A stretch of DNA of 64,000 nucleotides from Xiphias gladius (taxonomy: Eukaryota > Chordata > Actinopteri > Istiophoriformes > Xiphiidae), in contig NC_053415.1 in the NCBI RefSeq assembly GCF_016859285.1, positions 25,362,001 to 25,426,000 of the forward strand. Reading direction: 5' to 3'. Every line of letters starts with the position of its first letter. Position 1 is the first letter of the stretch. Of the stretch, positions 33,001 to 64,000 are shown one piece after another. Both the position numbers and the translations under genes were made by a program. The notes below the pieces were generated by a model that searched no databases, had not been told where the DNA came from, and saw only the letters and a list, made by a program, of their open reading frames with translations.

Positions 33001-35297
33001 TTTCCATGACTGAGCCACAGGGAGGGTTCACATTATCTGTGGGAAATGGTTGGGATTTTTCACACGTGCCGAGAAGCGAGGAGGTTTGACTGTTCTGAGG
33101 ACAGAGGACTGCCTTCATGTCCGACCCTGACTGAGAGAAGATCATCGACAGCCTCTCTACTTCATCCCTTAGGCTGCTGGATGGACGGGATGTTCCTGTC
33201 TGGGGAGCTTGGATACGCTGGCTCGAAAGCCTTTTCTCAACGTCTGTATTATCTGTGAAAAAAAAAAAAAAAGCAGTTGTGGAAAATATACAAATGACCA
33301 TTTCTGGTGAATAAAACATCAGTATCACAGGGTAGATAACTCTAAAATGTCTGATGAAGATAAACACTAAAATTTCATAACTTTTATCCCCCCTACCATT
33401 GTAAGCATCGGTGGACTTAATGGGTCTACTCTGGATAAGGAAGACATTCTCATCCATGTTTTTTTCAGGCAGGTCTGCTGTTACGTTTTTTCTGGGACAC
33501 AACAAATCCCTTGACATCTCTGGCCGAGGAGGTAACTGATCTGTAGGACTAAAATGGGAGAGGATGGGAAAGCAATGAAAAAGCAAGACAGAGCTTCCTA
33601 AATCAAACAAGGCTCTTAGCTCAGAGTGAATTTAAATCTGTAACAGTATTTGCTCACCTTTCCACTGCAAGATTTTCATCGTTGATGTTACCAAATAAGG
33701 TCTTGTTATCCTGAGAGAGTTTAGGCAGATCCTGTGGGTAATAAATACAGTCATGATCAAAGATTATGTATAGTTTGTTATTACTAGGAATTTTCTGTTA
33801 TTATTATTAATATTCAGTCTCATAAATACACGTGAATCTGGTTAGATAGCAGTCTAATATTCAAACCCTATGTGGAAAAACTGGCACAGAAACTAAAGAT
33901 AAACATGGGTTTCTTACACTGGAATAAATGTTTTTCTCTTGAGGACATGGAAACCAATGTGAAATTGACCACCATTGTGTCTCTGCTTGACTATGGAGAC
34001 TTCCTGTTCTCATGTAACCTTTAAAACAACTTTAAAACCTTTAAAACAACACGATGAACATTATCCCCTTATCCTGCATTTCATTAGAAATCAGATCCCA
34101 GGACTGCCGGGCTCGATACCCCAGCGGTAAATAACGAACATGGGAAGACTGTTCTTCCAGTTGTTTGAACCATACAAAAACAATGAACTACAAAGGACTT
34201 CAAAGTCTCGTCCAGCTGGATGAATTTAAACTCTATTTTTTTCGGACCTTTTTTTTTAGAGATGTTTGTGACTGTTTCTGATGTTGTTTGTTTGCATGTG
34301 CTTGTGTGTGACTGGATTTGTTTGATGTGTGTTTCCTCTTTCTAACTAGTTCTTCTACTGCACTCAGGTCACTCTTTCAAAAGGAATCTCGTAACAGTGG
34401 GACCGCCTGGATAAATAAAGGCTATATACACTTTACAGTCTGAGATGTAACAGGAGGGATGGGCAACAATCTAATGGTAATTTTTTAATCATATTTAAAT
34501 ATAAATCTTTCCTGAAAAAGTCTCATCGAGTTATCGCGGTTCACAGTTTTCATGTCTCATTGGGACGAATATATGTTTAACATTTTATTATGTGATTTTC
34601 AAAATTTCAGCAAATACAGTACAGACAACTCAAACCTGCCATAAAAAAAAAAAAATGGTAATACTTATTGAGGGGAATCCTTACACTGTCGGAGAATAAG
34701 TCGGCCACCACGTCGAAGTGCTGCAGAGTGTTTCTATGGAGGTTTTTCAAGATGAGGAGCTGTGACAGAAAAACAAGATGAACTGCTGCCAATACAATCC
34801 ATCACCAAATCAAACAGAACATTTCTGAGATAGTCCGAGCATCATAACAAATGGTCCACAATGACTGCTTTCTGCCCAACAGGCCTTTTTACGTTAACTA
34901 CCTGAAGCAAACAACAAACCCACCAGTTTCCTGTCCTTGTATTTCCTGGTGGCCAGTTCGAAGCACAGAGCCTCCAGTTGTTTCTGCAGGCACACAATCT
35001 CCCTCTCCAGCTGCCTGCTCCTCTCCTTCTGGGCCTCCAAAGCAAGAGCTAAGGCCTTGTTATTGGTCTTCAAAGAGATCTTGAAGAAGGACGAGGTGTC
35101 TGGTGTGGCCGAGGAGAAACATTACAACATTAACAACATTTTATTTTCCTTCAGCAGATGTCTGCGAGCCATAAAGCCTTTAGTATCGTGTGGTTGTACA
35201 ACATAAGGCACAGAAATGAATGAGACTCACTGAGGATCTTATTTTTGATCTTTGATGCTGCAGCTGAAGCCTGCTTGGAAGCTTTTGAAGGTGTCAT
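30099..35297 (-). CDS. sgo2: Shugoshin (sgo2-like), eight coding exons
   Basis: Centromere guardian that recruits PP2A to protect cohesin. Coding exons on the - strand are 35231-35297, 34924-35099, 34685-34759, 33658-33731, 33397-33548, 31147-33252, 30317-30431 and 30099-30231. They total 2,898 bp (965 codons plus stop), and all phases agree. The N-terminus has the shugoshin coiled coil: KIKNKILNTSSFFKISLKTN, ALALALEAQKERSRQLEREI, LEALCFELATRKYKDRK and TLQHFDVVADLFSD. The C-terminus has the shugoshin basic motif VSYKEPPLNRSKIRRGDKFT then DSMFLSSPVFKDGKKK. The centre, mostly one 2.1 kb exon, is Ser/Lys-rich and poorly conserved, as in the family. The length and the neighbourhood (human SGO2 is on the same chromosome arm as PIKFYVE) favour sgo2 over sgo1, but that choice is inference. 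An untranslated first exon ends at 38306. Confidence 0.9.
30697..31019. mobile_element. AATCGATTA-type dispersed repeat, copy 2
   Basis: It starts AGGGCTGCAACTGTTATTTTC and continues ATTATCGATTCATCTGCTGA. It ends with repeated AATCAAT motifs. It lies in the intron upstream of the second-last sgo2 exon. Confidence 0.6.
33830..34435 (+). mobile_element. LINE 3' end (L2/CR1-like tail)
   Basis: Within sgo2 intron 4 a + strand stretch encodes VSLLDYGDFLF, like the LLDYGDxLY block near the end of fish LINE reverse transcriptases. It ends with an ATCTCGTAACAGTGGGAC / GGATAAATAAAGGCTA tail, the shape of the common 'ATCTCAATGGGAC...AAATAAAGG' 3' end. Several stops and frameshifts show that it is dead. 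It is inserted opposite to sgo2. Confidence 0.6.
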
Positions 35298-35600
35298 TGT
35301 CTTCACAGTGAACATAATCAGATGAACATGAAGAGCTGCTTTAATGAAGAAATCAATGACCTGAGATAAAAAAAGAAAAAGAAAACAAGAAACTGAGAAC
35401 AACAAAGCTTTTGTACTGTAAATCGGCCAACGTTGTTTTCGATGGGTGACATGTCTGTCCGATTGGGCCTAGTCACGCATTAACATTAACAAGTAAGCTT
35501 ATCCACATAATGCATATGATACTAATCTTCAATAGGGGTGGACAAAGTATCGATACTTCAGATACAAATTCTTGTTTTGAGTATCAATGCTAGTATCAAT

Positions 35601-35948
35601 TAGACCTGCAACAATTAGTCGACTGACAGACAAGTAATCCGGCATTAATCTGGATAGTCGATTAGTCGTTTTAGTGATTTTTCTAGCAAAAATTCAAAAC
35701 ATTTGCTAGTTAAAGCTTGTCCAGTGTGATGATTTGATGCTTATATTTGTCATATCAGATTGTAAACTGACTATTTTTGGGTTTTGAATTATTGGTCAAA
35801 TAAAACAAGCAAATTGAATACATCATCTTGGGCTTTGAGAAAATATAATGGGCAACTTTCACTTTTTTCTGGTTGATTTACCAATTCATTTAGAAAGTAA
35901 TCTGGAGATCAATCACCGTAACGAAAATAAACGTTAGTTGCAACTATA
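35601..35948. mobile_element. AATCGATTA-type dispersed repeat, copy 3
   Basis: Left end GACCTGCAACAATTAGTCGA; right end AACGTTAGTTGCAACTA. The ends are inverted with respect to each other. Confidence 0.65.
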
Positions 35949-36007
35949 GTGTCAATAGAATTGATACCACACATTTTATCATATGCGGGGTACATCAACG
36001 CTCTCCT

Positions 36008-36337
36008 TAGTGCTGCAATATTTGCAGCTATTTTGATAATTGAACAATCTTTTAAGTCATTTCTTAGGCAGAAATGCCAAACATTTGCTTGTTCCAGCTT
36101 CTCAAATGTTAGGATTTGATGTCACACATGGTAGAAGCATGAACATCTTTGAGTTTGGGACTGTTAGCTGGGCCAATCAAGACATCTGAAGACATCACTT
36201 CGGGCCAAAAAATATAAAGTTATAACACGAATTTAAAGTGTTTTCTGACATTTTATAGAGAAATGATTTATCAAGTAATCGAAAATATAAGTAGCTGAGA
36301 TTAACTAAGAATTAATATAATCTTTAGTTGCAACTTT
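36008..36337. mobile_element. AATCGATTA-type dispersed repeat, copy 4
   Basis: Starts AGTGCTGCAATATTTGCAGC, has the shared CAGCTTCTCAAATGTTAGGA centre and ends TCTTTAGTTGCAACTT. Confidence 0.6.
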
Positions 36338-36604
36338 ATATGTGATTAAAAAATTAACAGAGTAGTAAAAATAAATGCCTCCTCTGGTAAATTATTTGGT
36401 GATACTTAAAATATATTCACCTCATAAATTATGACATATTTCTCTCCCTTACATCAAAGTACATTAGTTGCTTTTAACAATAAATAGTAAAGATATCAGT
36501 ATTATCAGACTACCCATGAATCAAAATTAAATAACACCTCTATTCAGATACAAAAAAAAAAAACCCGTTAGGAGGAATAAACTGTACAGCAAACTGGAAT
36601 AAAG

Positions 36605-37825
36605 CTACACCCACTGAGCACTTTATTAGGAACACCACACTAATACTGGGTAGGGCCTCCCTTTAATCTCAAAACAGCCTCAGGTCTTCGTGGCCTGGAT
36701 TCCACAGGATGTTGGAAGCTTTCCTTTGAGATTCTGCTCCATGTTGACCTGATTGCATCACATCATTTCTGAAGATTTGTCAGCTGCACATTCATGCTGC
36801 CAATCTCCTGTTCTACTGGATCCCAAAGGTTTTTCTACTGGATTCAGATGTGGTGACTGGGAGGCCACTGAAGTTCACTGAACTCATCGTCAAGTTCGTA
36901 AACCAGTTTGAGTAGCTAATGTGAGATGGAGCATTATTCTGCTGGAAGTAGCCATTAGAAGATGGTAAACTGTGGCCATAAAGGGAAGCACATGCTCAGC
37001 AACAACACTCAGATGGTCTGTGGCATTCAAACGATGGTTGATTGGTATTAAGGGGCCAAAAGTGCTTCAAGAAAACAACCCCACATCATTACACCACCAC
37101 CACCACCAGCCTGGACTGAGGACACAAGGCAGGTTGGGTCCATGAATTCATGCTGTCGACACCAGATTCTGACCCTACCATCAGCTGCCTCAGCAGAAAT
37201 CCAGATTCATCAGACCAGGGCTACATTTTCCAGGCTTCAACTGTCCAGTTTTGGGGCAGTCTGTAGCCACTGCAGCCTCAAGTTTCTGTTCTTGGCTGAC
37301 AGGACTGGAACCTGACGTGGTCTTCTGCTGTTGTAGCCCGTCCAGCTCAAGGTTAGATTCTGAGATGCTTTTCTGTTCACCGCAGTTGTAAAGAGCAGTT
37401 ATCTGAGTCACCGCAGCCTTTCTGTCAGCTCCAACCAGTCTGGCCAGTCTCCTCTGACCTCTCTCACCAACAAGGCGTTTCCGTCCACAGAACTTCTGCT
37501 CACTGGAAGTTTTTTGTACTTGGCTCCATTCTGAGTAGAAACTCTAGAGACTGCTGTGTGTGGAAAATCCCAAGAGATCAGCAGTTTCAGAAACACTCAA
37601 ACCCGCCCTTCTGGCACCAACAATCCTGCCAAGGTCAAAGTCACTGAGATCACATTTTTCCCCGTTCTGATGTCTGACGTGAACATTAACTGGAGCTTCT
37701 GACCTGCATCTGCAGGATTTTATGCACTGCCCTGCTGCCATGTGATTGGCTGACTGGATCACTGCATTGATAAAACGGTGTACAGGTGTTCCTAATAAAG
37801 AGCAAAGTGAGTGTATGTACAGCAT
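36605..37825 (-). mobile_element. Tc1-like DNA transposon, nearly full length but broken
   Basis: The terminal inverted repeats are CACTGAGCACTTTATTAGGA at the left and TGTTCCTAATAAAG followed by CAAAGTGAGTG at the right, about 1.2 kb apart. On the - strand the transposase is visible in pieces: the helix-turn-helix part CDLSDFDLGRIVGARRAGLS and ETADLLGFS (37544-37690), then SRVSTQNGAKYKKLPVSRSS (37408-37560) and TQITALYNCGEQKSISE (37330-37411), then remains of the catalytic half. The pieces are in different frames with short deletions. It lies in sgo2 intron 1. Confidence 0.75.
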
Positions 37826-38305
37826 TTTATTGTACCCAAGTGTGAAATAATGAGGTACATTTGCAACACTAACTCCCAACTTAGTGCAGTTATTAATTAC
37901 TGACAAAGGTAACAAAGTCGAATGGTATAATATAATTTGTATACTGTAAGAACTACAGGATAGCAGAATATATAGAAATAAGTGTCAGTCTGTTGTGATA
38001 TATAGAAAGTGACATTGTAACACATAATTAGATCTTAAATGTATGTAATTTTTAAATTTGGGTTAAATAAATAACGCCAGCACCTACAGTTTTTTCCATC
38101 ATCAAAGTAAACATGTCTGCCGAGTGTAGGCGATTAACTTTGCTGAAAATAAAGAGGAAATTTTAACTGAGTAGTCAATTCTGTCGTCAGTTAGCCGACT
38201 TTAGCATCACCCAGCGTCTTCGAATGGTGAATCCGCTGCTAGGCGGTGAGACCGGCGGTTTAGCCGGCGTCAGCACGTTATCCTCGAAATTTAGACACAA
38301 CTTAC

Positions 38306-38480
38306 CCCTGTTAAACGTGAACCTGCGATACACTTCGCCTGTTGTCGGCAAATTTCCTTGATAGTGGCCGTGGATTGATTAAATAAAGCCCATTATGACC
38401 TTCCTAACGACAGCTACCGCATTATCCATTTTAAACATAAACAAAAAGTCCGCCGCGCGTCTGCGCATGCGATTGGAGGT
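38306..38480 (-). promoter_or_regulatory. sgo2 first exon and TATA-less promoter
   Basis: A non-coding exon ends at the GTAAGT donor below 38306. Upstream lies the NRF1 palindrome TGCGCATGCG (38462-38471) directly beside a reverse CCAAT box (ATTGG, 38472-38476) in CpG-rich sequence. The transcription start is probably near 38400-38450. Confidence 0.5.
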
Positions 38481-40090
38481 GTGTCCTAAACCGTTGGGCG
38501 TTGTTCCCCCGGGCTTGTCTCATCAGGTTAAACACAGAATTGCCAAAACAGGTATCATAGGTTTTGCAGTGCAAATAAAATTATTCTGAACATAAGAAAA
38601 AAGGACAAAAGAGAGTTTACACACTACTTATATTATACACACTCTACGACCTGCACAAGAATACACTACACACCTGCATTACCACACGAAATAGTATAAT
38701 TTAATGAAAGAAAAACAAATGTACACAAGCAAATGATTCCGATAGACAGTTAGATCCTGGCGTCCTGTCATGGGAACAGATCGGTTCTATCGATATTTCT
38801 GTGCTCGGCTGCCTTTTTTTTCTCTCTCGATCACAGCAGTTGGATTCAGTGCAGGTCTCGACTCGTCGGGGCTGCTCGTGCATGGGAGTCGGGTGTTTTC
38901 AGGTGTTTTTATTCATGTCTTCAAAGTCGGAGCGCTACCTGCAGTGATGTCCAATTCACAGAGTGAACGGGTAATTCGCATTTTTATTTATTTATTTGCT
39001 GTCAAGACAGTTCAGTCATATTTCATGTGCCGTCTGTTCCAAAAATGAGGTTCTTGCTGCCAACCGGCTCGTTAGCATAGCCGGCCAACGTTAGCTAGCA
39101 GGGCTAAATACAGCTGTACTACTGTACGTATCGTTAAGCTAGTCGGTTACCGCTAGCTAACCGATATTATTTGGCTTAATACGTATTTCAAGTACTTCCT
39201 GCTAATTCAGATGCTCATTTATTGAAGGCTGCATTAATTTGATTGTAAATGCTGCACATAGCAAATACGCTGACATATAAATTCAAGGATACGAAGTGTA
39301 ATTGAATTAGCTAACGTATAAAGCCAGTTCTGGCTGAGATAGGCAGCAACCGACGACTCTGAAGTTAGTTTCCGATTCAGCTGTTAATGGGAAGATTAAG
39401 GGAAACATTTATGACGAATGTAATTCTCCGTATGTTGATCCACTTCTCGTTGTCAGAGGGTGGGAGACATCCTAGTTAAAGCCACCACGCTGTTTAAAAC
39501 CCACTGTAAGATTTATGAGACCTTTTTATATTACTTTTTGGAAGCCAAAAAAAAAAAAAAGTGAATTAAGAGCCTTTGCCCCCCCCAATCCAGACCACAT
39601 CAGACGAGGTCTAGCTCATAAACTGTTGTATACTTAAGACTTGTCAGATCTGGACTAGATTAACCCAGAGAAGCTAAATATTGTTTTAAGCTTCAGTTAG
39701 GTTTGTGGAGCATTTATTCTGTTTTTGAGAACACAAAAAAATGGCAGTTTCAAAAGCAGTGCAATTGCCTTTTTTTAAAAATTATTTCAAGACTAGAGCA
39801 AAGGTTTCACACAATCTGAAACTCTGTTTTAAACAGTTACTAGAGTCTGTTTGTCGGTCATGTCCATGTTTGACAAGTACAAAGAGGGTCAAGGCTTTAC
39901 CTGGGACGCCTGACACCCTCTGAGACCAACAAGTGGTGCCAAAAAAAACGGGAGAATCGGTCGCTCAGTAGCGCCGTTTGGTTTCCGTTACCCCCCCCCT
40001 TGACTGCCCAATCCGAAGCTAACTTCGGCGTCGTGCACATCCACCGTTAAACGGGGTCGTGCTCCGTCCGAAGACTTGCCAGCGGCTCGT
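38481..40090. other. Region between the sgo2 and pikfyve promoters
   Basis: No proven gene. Around 38860-38970 a CpG-richer stretch ends with ATG TCC AAT..., then GAACGG and a GTAATT donor. This could be an alternative pikfyve first exon or chance. Confidence 0.3.
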
Positions 40091-40328
40091 CCCACCGATG
40101 GCGAACATTATCCTGCGCGCACTGGCGCTGCGACGCGCCGCGTGACAACCCCCTCCGGCCGTCAAACGGTCCCGACGCCGGAGTCACGCTACGGCCTGTT
40201 GTGATCACATGACGACCGGGGAAGAACGCGACGCCGCCGCTTCTGCTTTTTTTTTTTTTTTCCCCCCTTCACACATTAACTGAGATGACATGCGTTGCTA
40301 ACTCGGAGTCTGTCGCTTTCTTCAAAGG
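40091..40328 (+). promoter_or_regulatory. pikfyve: pikfyve promoter and probable non-coding exon 1
   Basis: CpG-rich, TATA-less sequence followed by a strong donor GTAAGT right after 40328, in phase with nothing upstream, so the exon is non-coding. TCACATGA (40205-40212) matches the M-box bound by TFEB/MITF factors. The 5' edge of the exon is not resolved. Confidence 0.55.
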
Positions 40329-40763
40329 GTAAGTCCGGGCGGAGAGTCAAAGGGTCGTGTTCGCTCGTTATACGCGGTTAGTAAATGGACAAGATAACGT
40401 CGATTTGAGCTTCGGCTGTAGTGGAAGCAGTGGCTGCAACTATCAGCCGACTTTAGTTCAATCGCCCGTTCGTCTCAGGGGGTCATCTGTCGGACCATTT
40501 GTGATCAGATCCGGATCAGATATTAGAAATGGCAGATTTTTCTTATCGGCAGCACTTTGTGTGTATGTGTGTCTTAAGAAAAAATAAATATGTCATAACT
40601 TTTTCTTGGTGGTGCCAACTTAAAATCTGTTTCCTGTTGAGGGAAAAGGGACATTTCAGAATCAGAGAATAAAATCTCGTGACATTTCCCTTTCCGGTCA
40701 TCAGAAACAGAATCAGACAGATGTCTTGTAAAGCTATGATGCTATGTTTAGAAAAGTTGCCAT

Positions 40764-40795
40764 TATTATTGTTGTTGTTGTTGTTGTTGTTGTTA
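40764..40795. repeat. (TTG)n microsatellite
   Basis: Trinucleotide run in pikfyve intron 1. Confidence 0.9.
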
Positions 40796-41146
40796 TTTGA
40801 AACAAAACCCCGTTCAACAGGTTGCACTAAAATGTTGTTTTCCTCCTTGGTATTTTATGACATCCAGTGTGAATATCTAATTGATGATCCTTATTAATGT
40901 CAAACAATACAAAAATAAATACTGAAAACTATACTGAAACATGAAAAAATTTAATGTTAAGGGCTTTTGTCAGTCTTGTCTTGCTTCTATGATTTTGATG
41001 CCATTGGAAATGTGTGATGTTGCCATGGAGTCAGTTAACTACAACTTGAGCCTGTGATTATTTACAGTTTGTTCAACTGGCACCATTAAAACTGTGTCAA
41101 ATTAGCTGTGAGCAGTTCCTTTTTGCATCGTACCCATGGATGTACA

Positions 41147-41332
41147 GGCAACCATCACTGGATTACTTTGATACTGAAGGAAACTTAAAAACGTTTTGAT
41201 TTTCAGGCAGGTTTTGGATATATATATATAAGGAGTGTCTTTATCTGTCATTATTAAGCAGATTTATGGACGTTTATTCGTGATGTGAGGATTATATATG
41301 TATCTTAAAGGGAAGTGTAAGTCACACCGGTT
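41147..41332 (+). repeat. Intronic duplicate block, copy A
   Basis: Runs from ACAGGCAACCATCACTGGAT to GGGAAGTGTAAGTCACAC. It matches copy B (43019-43200) along its whole length with scattered changes and small gaps. The two copies lie in pikfyve introns 1 and 2, either side of the first coding exon. Confidence 0.65.
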
Positions 41333-41979
41333 ATTACAGTTCATTGGTTAAAATTTCGTTTTTATGGGGTCATTAATATGATAACTGTCACGTGTGTTCC
41401 TGAGTGAGCTTATGAAGCTAAAATACCTGTGGTCCTGTTTAATCACCGGTGCTATTGTGGTTAGTGGTTAAGCTCTCCACAGTTGAATTTCCACTGAGAT
41501 CATTCTTCTGTTTTGCAGCAGGTTTGCTACTACTATGTATTTATTGTCCATTTCCACTTTGGGTGTTATGTTTTCATACATGATATGCATATAAATGTAC
41601 ATATGAAGTCTGAACATTTAAGGCGCGCATAGTGCCTTACTGTCAGGTTTGACCAGAGTTGATGAAAATGAACAGAGAAGAGGTAATATAGCATAAACTC
41701 CACTTTAAAAATAAAAAATGTAAAACAAACCTTTTCACTTTGGTAATTTTTAGACAGTAAAAGAATATGACGGCATAATTGTGGAACATGGAGATAAAGC
41801 CTCGTATTCCAGGACTAGCAACCTGAGGGCACATCTAGAAAATATTCCCCCAAGTAGTTATGTCTCTGGTTGTATTGCTTTGCCCTCTTATGGACATAAT
41901 GCACAAAATAGATACTTGAATGGTTTGAGCCCAGGTCTTTTTTAGAGGGAATAATCAAATGTCCTTTTTGGCCAATTTT

Positions 41980-42055
41980 GACAGCGCTAGTTGGCGATTA
42001 ATTTTCCTTTTGATCCACTAATCGATTAACTGACTAGTTGTATCTCTAATATCAA
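41980..42055. mobile_element. AATCGATTA-type dispersed repeat, fragment
   Basis: GCGCTAGTTGGCGATTAATT, then CCACTAATCGATTAACTGAC. Only one end of the element is left. Confidence 0.45.
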
Positions 42056-42597
42056 CATTCATCAGTGTTAATTGGAAAGTCAATCGAACAGTGAGGTCTG
42101 CCTCTATATCTGAATTGGATTTAACCCTTTTTTCTTAAATCTCACATCTTAACACACCACGCCTAGACTCCCTGGCCACCTTTTTAAGGTACACCTAAAC
42201 AATCTAATGCAATCCAATACAACGTCCCTGCCACATATTCCACCTTTTATGAAGTTTATAATGGCCAATTTTTGTTGAAACTTTCCGCGAGGTGTTAATT
42301 CAGCTGTATGAATATTTCTGTGTTCGTAGTTACCTGTGGTGTTTTACTGGACTGCGTTATATTGAAATGTGTCTCTAATATTCTTACCCTTCATGTCTGT
42401 AAATGGGGTGGGCAAAACATTAGAAACACTTATCTGTACAATGTAGTCCACTTCAACATGACTGCAAACTACAACCACGATACTAACTTAATAATTTGAT
42501 TAAGAGTCACTTAAACCTAAAAACAGTCAAGAAAGGTTTATCAGTTACACACGCTTAAGAATTTCTTTTTAAACCCTCTAGCAGGAGTAGCAGCAAC

Positions 42598-63470
<20,873 letters not shown>

Positions 63471-64000
63471 GTCGGTCAGCTCTCAGTTTGTCCGTCATTC
63501 ACCCACCGCTGAATTAGACCTGAAGAAATGTAATGATCCCTGAGTTGTGGCAGAGAGTTGGCTATGAACAAAGACAGAGCAAAAAGAAATTACAACAAAG
63601 GACAGATTTTGAATAAAGGAACAGACCTTAACTTGATAAATATATATAATTTCTATGGAGAAAACATGTTTGCTGGTTTGCATCATTAGCCCCTCATTTA
63701 TTTTCGTGTACAGAAATACACGTGGAATCGCAAACGCAAAAGATTCCTAGAATGGTTACAGCTAAAATCACCATTTTCCTCTACTCTTTATTCTTTATTT
63801 GTATCCCGATAAGCTTCCACAAAGTGGAGTCGCTAGTCTCCCTGGGATGCACAGTACAACAATAAGACTAAACAATTTAAAATCACAGTGTCAATAAAAC
63901 AAGAAAAAGACAAAGCCGGATATAAAGATCAGAAAGTAGAGACAATAGAAGCTTAATTTGTAAACATAAACAAAATTATCACAAATAAGTAGAAACAAAA
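63471..64000 (+). other. pikfyve intron running off the window, repeat-like end
   Basis: No further exon before the edge. From about 63788 the sequence TTTATTCTTTATTTGTATCC followed by TAGTCTCCCTGGGATGCAC resembles the terminal part of a fish LINE-type repeat on the opposite strand, but the copy is cut by the window. Confidence 0.35.

Larger units (their letters stand above)
35364..38305 (-). other. sgo2 intron 1 (5' UTR intron)
   Basis: The intron runs from donor GTAAGTTGTG (below 38306) to acceptor TTTATCTCAG (just above 35363). It is filled largely by two AATCGATTA-type repeats and one Tc1-like element. Confidence 0.65.

Overview
This window is nuclear DNA from a ray-finned (teleost) fish. 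The evidence is a tandem cluster of fish-type gamma-M crystallin genes, short GT-AG introns, CA/TG microsatellites, Tc1-like transposon debris and several dispersed repeats typical of teleost genomes. No prokaryotic features, CRISPR arrays or bona fide tRNA/rRNA genes were seen.

Three blocks make up the layout. (1) 1.6-24.3 kb is a lens crystallin cluster. One intact gamma-M crystallin lies on the + strand (1739-2555) and three intact ones on the - strand (7798-8600, 11527-12430, 14397-15297). A gamma-S-like gene lies on the - strand (22575-24293). There are also two decayed - strand copies (15668-18018 and 19707-21565) and an orphan + strand promoter plus first exon (4674-4775). Every intact gene has the classic three-exon plan: a tiny exon 1 (MGK or MSSK), exon 2 for Greek-key motifs 1-2 and exon 3 for motifs 3-4. 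The gamma-M promoters share a TATA box and an upstream SOX-like box. (2) 26.3-29.2 kb holds a six-exon gene on the - strand that I recognise as the fish homologue of human C2orf80. Its exons are too small to stand out as open reading frames. (3) 30.1-38.3 kb is a shugoshin gene on the - strand (best fit sgo2, 965 codons plus stop). It is followed head-to-head by pikfyve on the + strand (first exon near 40.3 kb, coding from 42598). Twenty-four coding exons of pikfyve, about 1,430 residues, are in the window. The lipid kinase domain lies beyond the right edge.

In human the order CRYG cluster - C2orf80 - IDH1 - PIKFYVE is known. Here the order is crystallins - C2orf80 - shugoshin - pikfyve, so the synteny is old but IDH1 is not between them. 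The crystallins are structural lens proteins. Shugoshin guards centromeric cohesin. Pikfyve makes PI(3,5)P2 on endolysosomes. They are neighbours rather than a pathway.

Intergenic and intronic DNA is dominated by repeats: a LINE fragment near 0.6-1 kb, a LINE 3' end at 33.8-34.4 kb, three Tc1-like remnants, palindromic MITE-like elements, SINE-like elements and about ten copies of one AATCGATTA-type short repeat. The points most worth a second look are the shared SOX-like promoter box, including its survival at an orphan exon 1; the C2orf80 homologue; the (TG)n tract that directly forms the 3' splice site of pikfyve coding exon 2; an inverted pair of TAATCC sites upstream of the gamma-S gene; and a ~185 bp duplication flanking pikfyve's first coding exon.
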